Source: UBA6183 sp034676125 (GTDB lineage Bacteria > Bacteroidota > Bacteroidia > UKL13-3). From it: 5,044 bases of DNA. This document shows positions 1 through 5,044 of this stretch, in pieces; position 1 is the stretch's first letter, and each line of letters opens with the position of its first letter. The DNA lies in contig JAUCCO010000191.1 in NCBI GenBank assembly GCA_034676125.1, positions 1-5,044 of the forward strand, given 5' to 3'. Both the position numbers and the translations under genes were made by a program. The notes beneath the pieces are model-generated. The model ran no database searches and was not told the DNA's origin. It saw only the letters and a program-made list of their open reading frames with translations.

Positions 1-247
1 GGTTAGTTGATAAACCATAAGTTTTAGGGCTTGTTACCACCACACCATCAAAACGAACGGTATCTGCGTACGTGCCATTTTGCATATTCGGGTTAATGTA
101 ATCTGGCACATCATTAGCGGGCACTGCCATTAATTTGGTGTCGTTTACAAACTGTACCGTATCAATTGGTATAATTGGATACGGGTTTTGTGCATTTAGC
201 GAAACTGCCGTTGCCAACAGTGTTAACGCAAGTAATTGTTTTTTCAT
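1..247 (-). CDS. Secreted protein, N-terminal part only (3' end beyond window)
   Basis: The reading frame starts at ATG 247 and stays open to position 1, giving 82 codons of a longer gene. Residues 1-20 form a clear Sec signal peptide: two lysines after Met, a hydrophobic core LLALTLLATAVSL, and a likely cut after NA before QNPYP. The mature start (PIIPIDTVQFVND) and the later stretch DTVRFDGVVVTSP resemble the opening strands of OB-fold-like modules found at the N-terminus of large secreted Bacteroidota proteins; this is recalled family resemblance, not a search result. It lies 21 bp downstream of the 700-residue secreted protein on the same strand, so the two are probably co-transcribed. 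The gap contains a small palindrome, ACTTT-T-AAAGT (253-263). No Shine-Dalgarno sequence is visible, as is usual in this phylum. The function is unknown, and any sorting domain would lie outside the window. Confidence 0.85.
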   Translation of the reverse strand, partial: MKKQLLALTLLATAVSLNAQNPYPIIPIDTVQFVNDTKLMAVPANDVPDYINPNMQNGTYADTVRFDGVVVTSPKTYGLSTN

Positions 248-268
248 AATATACTTTTAAAGTTATTT

Positions 269-2371
269 TTATTTTATAATGGCAAATTTCCCTATATCAA
301 TATTGCCAGTTTTTTCATCTTTTACGGTAAACAAATATACTCCTGTACTAATAGCACCTTTGCTATTTGATAAAATATCCCAAGCATGCTCACCTCCGCT
401 AAATACTTTTTTACCCGTTTGTCCGTACCGTTCAAACCATTGTATATCCTCCCCTTGGTATGTGCTTGCATCGTGGCGTAAATTGGCCACTAAATCGCCA
501 CTACTGGTATAAATGCTAATGGTACATGTTGATGGCAAGTTGGTGAAATATATTTTTTTACTTCGTGAGTTTGCACCATCCCAAGCGGCAGTTGTTTGAT
601 AAGGATTTGGGTAAACGCCTACCCTATTTTCGCCATCTTCATTAATAGCATTTGCCACACTGCCCGAATAAACACTAAATGCATTTTCGGTAAATGAGGA
701 TTCTAATGAGGCCAAGTTTAAGGCTTCATCACCCTTATCAAAAGCAGTTAAAATAAATAAATATTGCCAACCGTTTTGCAAATTATCAATAACGTATTTG
801 TAGTGGTATGGTGTGGTATCTCCTTCTAAAAAAACTGGCTGATTAAGTGTTATTGCACTAAATCCATTGTTATAGCCAATGTTATTTCCGGCACTATCCC
901 ATTGGGCTACTAAATTTCTTTGGTCAATCAAACCCCCTTTTAAATCATCACCCGGATTTGTTTTATACAACCTAAATCCTTCAAAATCTTTTTTACGCGA
1001 AATTGGATCAATAGATTCTACCGAAGTTTTATCCCAATAAATTTCTATTTTATTGTTACTACTTATAATTTTTGTTTTTGGGGTATGAGGAGGTTCTGGT
1101 AAAACATACCTATCAATTTTTCCGTTGCCATTTGCATCATTCTCTGTGCGATATTTTCCATCTTCATTCACGTCTTCGCCAACATAAGTTGCACGAGCAC
1201 GGGCAAAATGATTTGTTAACTCAGCCCTAGTTTCGGGAGTTGAAACAGTTCCATTATTTACTGGTAACGAGCCATCATCTTTTTTAGCAGCACACACAAA
1301 AGCTACCACATAATTAAAACTCTCTCCGGGCTCAATACTAATTAACGGACCAGCAGTAAGCAATTGAATCCAGTTATTTGGAGTACCTACAAAAGGCCCA
1401 ATGGCAGATTGAAAAAACTGTGTAGTATCAACACTAGTTGTCATCCGGCTGTATCTGCCATCTTCGCCAACTGGTGCTGTAAATTGAGGAAATGTTGAAT
1501 TGAAATTCCAAAAGTTAAAGTTTACTTGTGGCTTAGGCCATCCCCGTTGTAAAAAAGTATCAGGTTTTTCTGGGTTAAAAAACATTCCTCGGTATTCAAT
1601 CCCTAAAAATTGAATAGCTCCATACGATCGTATTTCATCTAAATCATCTGCACTCACATCACTAAGCCAAGCATACACCGATTTATATTTATGGTCGATA
1701 CCATTTCGCCCTTTGTTAAAAAAGTTTGTACCAGTTTGGCGGGTTACATTAACATTACGCACCACCAAATCGCTCCACTGCCCTACATAAACACTATCCC
1801 AACGCTTAGTACTATTGTTGGTTATTTTATAGTTGCATATCACAAAAAAATCGGCAAACGAATAGTTCCACGAATAGGTTTCGAGTTTAACATTTGCTTG
1901 CAAAGGCATTGTATGCGAACCAATTGGGGTTGATGTTCCGGGTACTACGGTATATCTGTCGGTAAAATCTAAAACAAAATCTTGATGCGAAACTGCCGAA
2001 GAAGTATATTTTGAACTTGAAGTAAGTGTAGATCTTTCTTGAATTTCACTAGTTGGGGTAAACTCAAAACCTGCACCACCTGTACTATAACCACTTGAAG
2101 CATCAGAAGCACTGGTAGAAACCAAAGGTTGACCATCAACCCTAGCGCCAATCCAAATTCCTGATTCGAATAAATGCTCGTTACCTTTTTGCGGGTAAGC
2201 CATGCTAGAAGGCCCTTGTGTATTGCTTCTTACTGCGGGTCTGCCAACAGTACCAGCATTACTTAAGGTAAGTTTAATACGACCTACATCGGTAGTTTTT
2301 TGTGAAAATTGAACTTGAGCCTGTGTGGTAAAAGCGCCAAGTATTATTACGAGTAATAACTTAATATGCAT
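269..2371 (-). CDS. Large secreted protein with Ca-loop, FnIII-like region and T9SS/FlgD-Ig type C-terminal domain
   Basis: This is a complete 700-residue protein, probably exported and then handled at the cell surface. I start it at ATG 2371. The frame can be extended to a TTG at 2395, but that codon overlaps a promoter-like box and would put eight residues before an otherwise ideal signal peptide (residues 1-18, LLLVIILGAF core, cut near TQA/QVQ). Residues about 20-395 form a beta-rich module with FESGIWIGARVDG near residue 70 and a stretch, SFADFFVICNYKITNNS, near 171-187. Residues 400-420 (DVNEDG...NDANGNGKID) look like a dockerin- or thrombospondin-3-type calcium loop. Residues about 429-567 (IEIYWDK, FEGFRLYK, YLFILTAFDKGD) resemble a fibronectin III fold. 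From about 584 (VYPNPYQ) to the end (GVYLFTV...GKFAIIK) is a C-terminal domain of the type IX secretion type A or FlgD-Ig kind; the two are hard to separate by eye. No catalytic motif was seen, so a structural or adhesive role is only a guess. Confidence 0.9.
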   Translation of the reverse strand: MHIKLLLVIILGAFTTQAQVQFSQKTTDVGRIKLTLSNAGTVGRPAVRSNTQGPSSMAYPQKGNEHLFESGIWIGARVDGQPLVSTSASDASSGYSTGGAGFEFTPTSEIQERSTLTSSSKYTSSAVSHQDFVLDFTDRYTVVPGTSTPIGSHTMPLQANVKLETYSWNYSFADFFVICNYKITNNSTKRWDSVYVGQWSDLVVRNVNVTRQTGTNFFNKGRNGIDHKYKSVYAWLSDVSADDLDEIRSYGAIQFLGIEYRGMFFNPEKPDTFLQRGWPKPQVNFNFWNFNSTFPQFTAPVGEDGRYSRMTTSVDTTQFFQSAIGPFVGTPNNWIQLLTAGPLISIEPGESFNYVVAFVCAAKKDDGSLPVNNGTVSTPETRAELTNHFARARATYVGEDVNEDGKYRTENDANGNGKIDRYVLPEPPHTPKTKIISSNNKIEIYWDKTSVESIDPISRKKDFEGFRLYKTNPGDDLKGGLIDQRNLVAQWDSAGNNIGYNNGFSAITLNQPVFLEGDTTPYHYKYVIDNLQNGWQYLFILTAFDKGDEALNLASLESSFTENAFSVYSGSVANAINEDGENRVGVYPNPYQTTAAWDGANSRSKKIYFTNLPSTCTISIYTSSGDLVANLRHDASTYQGEDIQWFERYGQTGKKVFSGGEHAWDILSNSKGAISTGVYLFTVKDEKTGNIDIGKFAIIK

Positions 2372-2392
2372 GTATTTAATATGTACTACGTG

Positions 2393-2400
2393 CAAATATG
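2393..2400 (-). promoter_or_regulatory. Possible -7 box for the 700-residue secreted protein gene
   Basis: Read on the minus strand the sequence is CATATTTG, one base away from the Bacteroidota -7 consensus TAnnTTTG. It would place transcription start about 17 nt before ATG 2371, which is one reason to prefer that start over TTG 2395. No convincing -33 TTG is present at the expected distance, so the call is tentative. Confidence 0.35.
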
Positions 2401-2433
2401 CAATTTTTTAAACTTTTTACCTTAAAAAATTGC
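2400..2433. repeat. Perfect 12-bp inverted repeat
   Basis: Left arm GCAATTTTTTAA (2400-2411) and right arm TTAAAAAATTGC (2422-2433) are exact reverse complements around a 10-nt centre. The repeat abuts the putative -7 box of the minus-strand secreted-protein gene, so it covers the region where RNA polymerase or a regulator would bind. It could be an operator or a hairpin. The arms are mostly A/T runs, so chance is more likely than the length alone suggests. Confidence 0.6.
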
Positions 2434-2469
2434 TTAAATACATGCCTTATCAAATTGGATAAGCCTAAT

Positions 2470-2480
2470 GTGCTCAGCAC
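2470..2480. repeat. 11-bp palindrome GTGCT-C-AGCAC
   Basis: Five-base arms GTGCT and AGCAC pair perfectly around a single C. It stands out because it is G/C-richer than the sequence around it. It lies about 100 bp upstream of the secreted-protein start and about 390 bp upstream of dnaB. The size suits a dimeric regulator site, but nothing identifies the regulator. Confidence 0.3.
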
Positions 2481-2749
2481 CAAACAAACACAAAAGGTTA
2501 AATAATTGTTACCCTTAAAACACATGTTGTACCCTGCAAAATATAGCTTTTATAGGTTTATGCTTGCAAAATAATAAGGGGTAATTTTTCAAATAATAAT
2601 TGTTAAGAAATAATAATAGCCATATAAATCAGGAATAAACGCAATTGCACGTAATGAGGTAATTAAGCATTATTAAGCACTATTGCAAATACATGGCTTG
2701 TTAATAAAATACAATTTACCATCAACACATTACCAAACATGCGCCATCA

Positions 2750-2758
2750 CTATCCACA
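2750..2758 (+). promoter_or_regulatory. DnaA-box-like 9-mer upstream of dnaB
   Basis: The sequence CTATCCACA differs from the canonical DnaA box TTATCCACA only at the first base. A weaker relative, ATGTACACA, follows at 2761-2769, placing the two CACA cores 11 bp apart, about one helical turn. It lies about 75 bp before the predicted dnaB -7 box. A single 9-mer with one mismatch is weak evidence on its own. Confidence 0.3.
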
Positions 2759-2782
2759 CAATGTACACATAAATTACAGTGT

Positions 2783-2791
2783 TGTGTATAA
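2783..2791 (-). promoter_or_regulatory. DnaA-box-like 9-mer (TTATACACA) upstream of dnaB
   Basis: Read on the minus strand this is TTATACACA, which fits the relaxed DnaA-box consensus TTWTNCACA at every position. It is inverted relative to the box-like 9-mer at 2750-2758, with the two starting 33 bp apart, and it overlaps the left arm of the 10-bp inverted repeat that brackets the dnaB promoter. DnaA control of dnaB is a hypothesis only. Confidence 0.35.
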
Positions 2792-2824
2792 CATTTTTGA
2801 TAAAAAAAATATGCCAACTTAAAG

Positions 2825-2832
2825 TACATTTG
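2825..2832 (+). promoter_or_regulatory. dnaB: Predicted -7 box of the dnaB promoter
   Basis: TACATTTG matches the Bacteroidota -7 consensus TAnnTTTG exactly. Transcription would begin near 2838-2840, giving a leader of about 30 nt before ATG 2871. The nearest upstream TTG (2797-2799, within TTTTTG) lies 25 nt away, slightly longer than the usual spacing to a -33 element, so the -33 assignment is unsure. Confidence 0.55.
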
Positions 2833-2870
2833 GTAGCTACACAACACAAAATTGTTGTATTAAAATTACC

Positions 2871-4412
2871 ATGGCTGAGATTAGAAAAAAACCGATTACC
2901 AAAAAGAATGATGTTGCCCAATTATTAGAAACAGGCAAATTACAGCCGCAAGCTATTGATTTAGAAGAAGCAGTGCTTGGTGCTTTAATGCTTGAAAAAA
3001 ATGCCATCACGGTAGTATCGGATATATTAAAGCCAGAAAGTTTTTACAAAGAAGCGCATCAGCAAATATTTCAGGTAATAAAAAACTTGTTTAGCAATGC
3101 ACAACCTATTGATATATTAACGGTAACATCTGAGTTACGCAAACAAGCACAATTAGAATTAGTTGGTGGAGCATATTTTATAACTTCACTTACCAATCGT
3201 GTTGCTTCGGCAGCCAATATCGAATATCACGCACGTATTATTGCTCAAAAATTTATTCAACGCGAGTTAATCAGAATTTCGACAGAAATACAGCGCGAAT
3301 CGTTTGAAGATAGTGCTGATGCTTTTGAATTGTTAGACAGTGCCGAACGTAAATTATTTGAAGTATCGCAAGGAAATATTAAGCGTGATTACAAACAAAT
3401 GAATTCTCTTGTGCGCGAAACCATTCGTGATATTGAATCATTAAAAGATAAAGAAGGTGGCTTAACAGGTATACCATCAGGGTTTACTAAGTTAGATAGA
3501 ATTACATCGGGTTTCCAAAAATCTGATTTGGTGATTTTAGCTGCTCGTCCTGGTATGGGTAAAACTGCTATGGTTTTGTCAATCGCACGTAATGCATCTT
3601 TATCAACTGCCGAACCTAAAGCAATTGCAATTTTCTCGCTTGAGATGAGCAACAAACAATTGGTTACACGTATGATAAGTGGCGAAGCAGAAATTGCTGG
3701 CGAAAAACTAAAAAAGGGTACACTTGCCCCACACGAGTGGGAACAATTAAACACCAAAATTGCTAGATTAAGCGAAGCACCAATTTTTATTGATGATACC
3801 CCTGCATTAAGTGTATTTGAGTTGCGCAGTAAATGCCGCAGACTTAAAGAGCAAAACAATGTAGAGATGATTATTATTGATTATTTGCAGTTGATGCGTG
3901 GCGATGATGCCAATAACAAAAACGGTAATCGCGAGCAAGAGGTAAGTTATATTTCACGCTCGTTAAAAGCATTAGCTAAAGAACTTGAAGTACCTGTAAT
4001 AGCACTTGCACAGTTAAGTCGTGCTTCTGAGAAACGTGGTACTGCCGCTATTCCAATGTTATCAGATTTACGTGAATCGGGTTCGATTGAGCAGGATGCT
4101 GATATGGTAATGTTTATTTACCGCCCAGAGTATTATGGCATAAGCGAGTTTGAAGACAGTAGCAGCACACATGGTATTGCTGAGTTACATATAGCCAAGC
4201 ATCGTAATGGATCTTTAGATTCGGTGAGGTTGCGTTTTGTGCATGAGTTTACTAAGTTTAAAGATTTAGAAGAGCATGATTTTAGTGGACTAGATACACC
4301 AAGTTTTACCAATGATGATAATGGTTATAGCAACATGGGAACAATTACACGCAGCAGCAAACTTAACGATATGAGTCATGATGAGGATGAATACACTGCA
4401 CCTCCATTTTAA
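2871..4412 (+). CDS. dnaB: Replicative DNA helicase DnaB
   Basis: This is the hexameric ATP-driven helicase that unwinds DNA at the replication fork and recruits primase; it is cytoplasmic. The 513-residue protein is complete. The N-terminal domain spans about residues 22-125 (QAIDLEEAVLGALM, YHARIIAQKFIQRELI) and a linker helix follows. The RecA-like C-terminal domain spans about 198-460: Walker A AARPGMGKT at 224-232 (K231), FSLEM with catalytic E258, Walker B IIIDYLQLM at 334-342 (D337), AQLSR with Q381, SDLRESGSIEQDAD at 398-411, and the KHRNG segment at 443-447, whose K443 and R445 correspond to the lysine/arginine finger of DnaB. There is no intein in these motifs. The protein is longer than the 471-residue E. 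coli enzyme, owing to a short N-terminal lead and a roughly 50-residue acidic, Ser/Asn-rich tail ending DEDEYTAPPF. ATG 2871 suits the promoter at 2825. The gene appears monocistronic, with convergent genes downstream. Confidence 0.98.
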   Translation: MAEIRKKPITKKNDVAQLLETGKLQPQAIDLEEAVLGALMLEKNAITVVSDILKPESFYKEAHQQIFQVIKNLFSNAQPIDILTVTSELRKQAQLELVGGAYFITSLTNRVASAANIEYHARIIAQKFIQRELIRISTEIQRESFEDSADAFELLDSAERKLFEVSQGNIKRDYKQMNSLVRETIRDIESLKDKEGGLTGIPSGFTKLDRITSGFQKSDLVILAARPGMGKTAMVLSIARNASLSTAEPKAIAIFSLEMSNKQLVTRMISGEAEIAGEKLKKGTLAPHEWEQLNTKIARLSEAPIFIDDTPALSVFELRSKCRRLKEQNNVEMIIIDYLQLMRGDDANNKNGNREQEVSYISRSLKALAKELEVPVIALAQLSRASEKRGTAAIPMLSDLRESGSIEQDADMVMFIYRPEYYGISEFEDSSSTHGIAELHIAKHRNGSLDSVRLRFVHEFTKFKDLEEHDFSGLDTPSFTNDDNGYSNMGTITRSSKLNDMSHDEDEYTAPPF

Positions 4413-4478
4413 TACACAGAATACACAGAAAACACAGATTTCACAGGTTACACAGATTTACACAGATTTACACAGATT
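4413..4478. repeat. Array of seven CACAG units, 9-10 bp period
   Basis: The CACAG cores begin at 4415, 4424, 4433, 4442, 4451, 4461 and 4471, giving spacings of 9, 9, 9, 9, 10 and 10 bp. The last three units are identical TACACAGATT; the first four vary (the fourth reads TCACAGGT). The array starts directly after the dnaB stop codon and ends 31 bp before the stop of the opposing short ORF. Similar ACACAGATT-type strings occur between genes in various bacteria (from memory). It has no spacers, so it is not CRISPR. It does not fold into a hairpin and is not followed by a typical terminator. Confidence 0.85.
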
Positions 4479-4509
4479 AAATTTTGGTGCTGTTTTTACG
4501 AGTGTTTTT

Positions 4510-4698
4510 TTAGCAAACCATTTTATCAATAAAATAACCAATAGTGGCAGAGTCAGTAGGTACGTTCTCATACAAACGATGCCATTTTTCAGAAAATTGG
4601 TAATCGGTACTGTCAATTATGGTTACAGTACTGTCGAATTGGGCTTGTGCACCAAACACTCCAAGTGTTATGCAAATAAGTAAAAATAATGGTTTCAT
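4510..4698 (-). CDS. Short secreted ORF, possibly the N-terminal stump of a larger protein
   Basis: ATG 4698 opens a 62-codon frame. Residues 1-19 are a convincing signal peptide (MKPLFLLICITLGVFG, cut at AQA before QFD), so the start is probably genuine. Only about 43 residues follow, including EKWHRLYENVPTDSATIGYFIDK, ending in Met-Val-Cys and a TAA. The mature part resembles the opening of long Bacteroidota surface proteins, in which a motif of the kind TG(F/Y)L(I/Y)D sits shortly after the signal peptide; this is from memory. A body domain and sorting domain would then be missing. No frame after the stop continues a protein, since the sequence enters the CACAG array within about 30 bp. 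It sits 14 bp downstream of the neighbouring gene on the same strand and is probably co-transcribed. It may equally be a genuine small secreted protein. Confidence 0.6.
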   Translation of the reverse strand: MKPLFLLICITLGVFGAQAQFDSTVTIIDSTDYQFSEKWHRLYENVPTDSATIGYFIDKMVC

Positions 4699-4712
4699 GT
4701 TGTTTATTGGTT

Positions 4713-5044
4713 TTATTTGTTCATAAAAAAGCGGCCTTCAGTAATTTGTACCGTATCTTTAAAGTCTTTTGAATATAGTTCAAACTCAAATTTACCTGCA
4801 ACAGAACCTTTTATAGAGTCTAATCGAGTTATGTGTATGTATCCCGTTTGGATGGGTTCTGATATATATTCGAAATTACCATTCACATGTCCGTATACAG
4901 CACCTGCCATTTTTGTATTTGGGAAAACATACAAACCTGTATCTATAATAGATTGTAGGTTGAAACCAGTGGCCTCTCTAATATCAGAGTTAAAACCAGT
5001 AACACTCAAATTTTGATTATAATAATCAAAACGGGTTGTAATAA
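4713..5044 (-). CDS. DUF6252-like protein, C-terminal part (5' end beyond window)
   Basis: The frame ends at TAA 4713-4715 and is open back to the right edge, so the true start lies outside the window. A TTG at 5009 could be taken as a start, but protein-like sequence (TTRFDYYNQNLSVTGFN) continues before it. About 110 residues are visible. The C-terminus, GYIHITRLDSIKGSVAGKFE followed by DTVQITEGRFFMNK, resembles the end of DUF6252-type small lipoproteins of Bacteroidota, where an I-x-ITR-x-D, a (V/I)-x-G-x-F-x-F and a V-x-ITEGRF segment follow in order. That assignment is by eye. The mainly beta pattern fits a secreted or outer-membrane-anchored protein; the signal peptide or lipobox would be off-window. 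The function of the family is unknown. The short secreted ORF follows 14 bp downstream. Confidence 0.8.
   Translation of the reverse strand, partial: ITTRFDYYNQNLSVTGFNSDIREATGFNLQSIIDTGLYVFPNTKMAGAVYGHVNGNFEYISEPIQTGYIHITRLDSIKGSVAGKFEFELYSKDFKDTVQITEGRFFMNK

Larger units (their letters stand above)
2779..2847. repeat. 10-bp inverted repeat bracketing the dnaB promoter
   Basis: GTGTTGTGTA (2779-2788) and TACACAACAC (2838-2847) are perfect reverse complements separated by 49 bp, with the predicted dnaB -7 box between them. The right arm falls in the expected 5' leader, where ACAACA/TGTTGT (2841-2846 and 2853-2858) can also form a short hairpin. The arrangement would suit a looping repressor or two sites for one regulator, but chance is possible. 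Confidence 0.4.
2372..2870. other. Divergent intergenic region without a gene (499 bp)
   Basis: This region separates the start codons of the minus-strand secreted-protein gene and dnaB. It is strongly A/T-rich and has no open frame with a plausible protein: the only longer one (minus strand, 2730-2921) runs over the dnaB start and has no protein-like features. I see no tRNA or rRNA. Small structures not listed separately are a 6-bp hairpin CTTATC/GATAAG (2446-2463), an imperfect 8-bp stem (2494-2516, one mismatch), TGCAAAATA twice 30 bp apart (2535 and 2565), AAATAATAAT twice (2591 and 2608), and a 10-bp-period tandem ATTAAGCAYT (2662-2684). Most are what low-complexity sequence would yield. 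Confidence 0.7.

Noticed and set aside
2372..2395. TTG start at 2395 adding eight residues to the secreted protein
   Set aside because: The extension overlaps a -7-like box and spoils an ideal signal peptide that begins at ATG 2371.
2730..2921. Minus-strand open frame of 63 codons over the dnaB start
   Set aside because: It overlaps the dnaB promoter and N-terminus, and its Cys/Ile/Val-rich product looks like translated non-coding sequence.
3389..3859. Minus-strand open frame of 156 codons inside dnaB
   Set aside because: It lies entirely antisense to a certain gene and shows no recognisable domain or signal; it is a by-product of dnaB codon use.
3530..3910. Intein in DnaB
   Set aside because: DnaB is a common intein host, but here Walker A, the FSLEM motif and Walker B are contiguous at normal spacing.
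4413..4478. CRISPR array
   Set aside because: Units are only 9-10 bp, contiguous, with no unique spacers and no cas genes nearby.
4485..4520. Intrinsic terminator between dnaB and the convergent ORF
   Set aside because: TGGTGCT/AGCAAACCA can pair only with a 2-nt bulge and a 20-nt loop, and the T run lies inside the loop rather than after the stem.
4378..4683. Plus-strand open frame of 101 codons across the dnaB end and CACAG array
   Set aside because: It reads through the repeat array and then antisense to the short secreted ORF; its repetitive TQ-rich start comes from the repeat units.
4717..5016. Plus-strand open frame of 99 codons
   Set aside because: It is antisense to the DUF6252-like gene, whose minus-strand protein has a coherent family-like C-terminus.

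Overview
The window is a low-GC chromosomal stretch of a Bacteroidota bacterium. Four things point to this phylum. Several products carry secretory signal peptides ending in the ...QAQ or NAQ pattern common there. The 700-residue product has a C-terminal domain of the type IX secretion / FlgD-Ig kind. Promoter-like TAnnTTTG boxes occur, and no start codon has a clear Shine-Dalgarno sequence. The genus cannot be named from the sequence alone.

Layout. Positions 1-2371 hold a minus-strand pair: a 700-residue secreted protein (2371-269), followed 21 bp downstream by the N-terminal 82 codons of a second secreted protein that leaves the window at its left edge. Positions 2372-2870 are a 499-bp divergent intergenic region without a convincing gene. 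It carries promoter-like boxes for both sides, a 12-bp inverted repeat, an 11-bp palindrome and two DnaA-box-like 9-mers. Positions 2871-4412 are dnaB, the replicative helicase, complete and with all main motifs intact. One base after its stop codon lies an array of seven CACAG units spaced 9-10 bp apart (4413-4478). On the right, a second minus-strand pair converges on dnaB: a lipoprotein-like or secreted gene that enters from beyond the right edge and ends at 4713 (C-terminus resembling DUF6252), then after 14 bp a 62-codon ORF with a signal peptide that may be the N-terminal stump of a longer secreted protein.

How it fits together. dnaB is a housekeeping gene that appears to be transcribed alone, between two unrelated sets of envelope or secreted-protein genes pointing away from it (left) and toward it (right). 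The DnaA-like boxes and inverted repeats just upstream of dnaB are candidate control sites, but none is proven. I found no mobile element, CRISPR array, RNA gene, defence locus or clearly new system. The points most worth a second look are the CACAG array beside the short secreted ORF, the dnaB upstream region, and the SSB-like acidic tip of DnaB.
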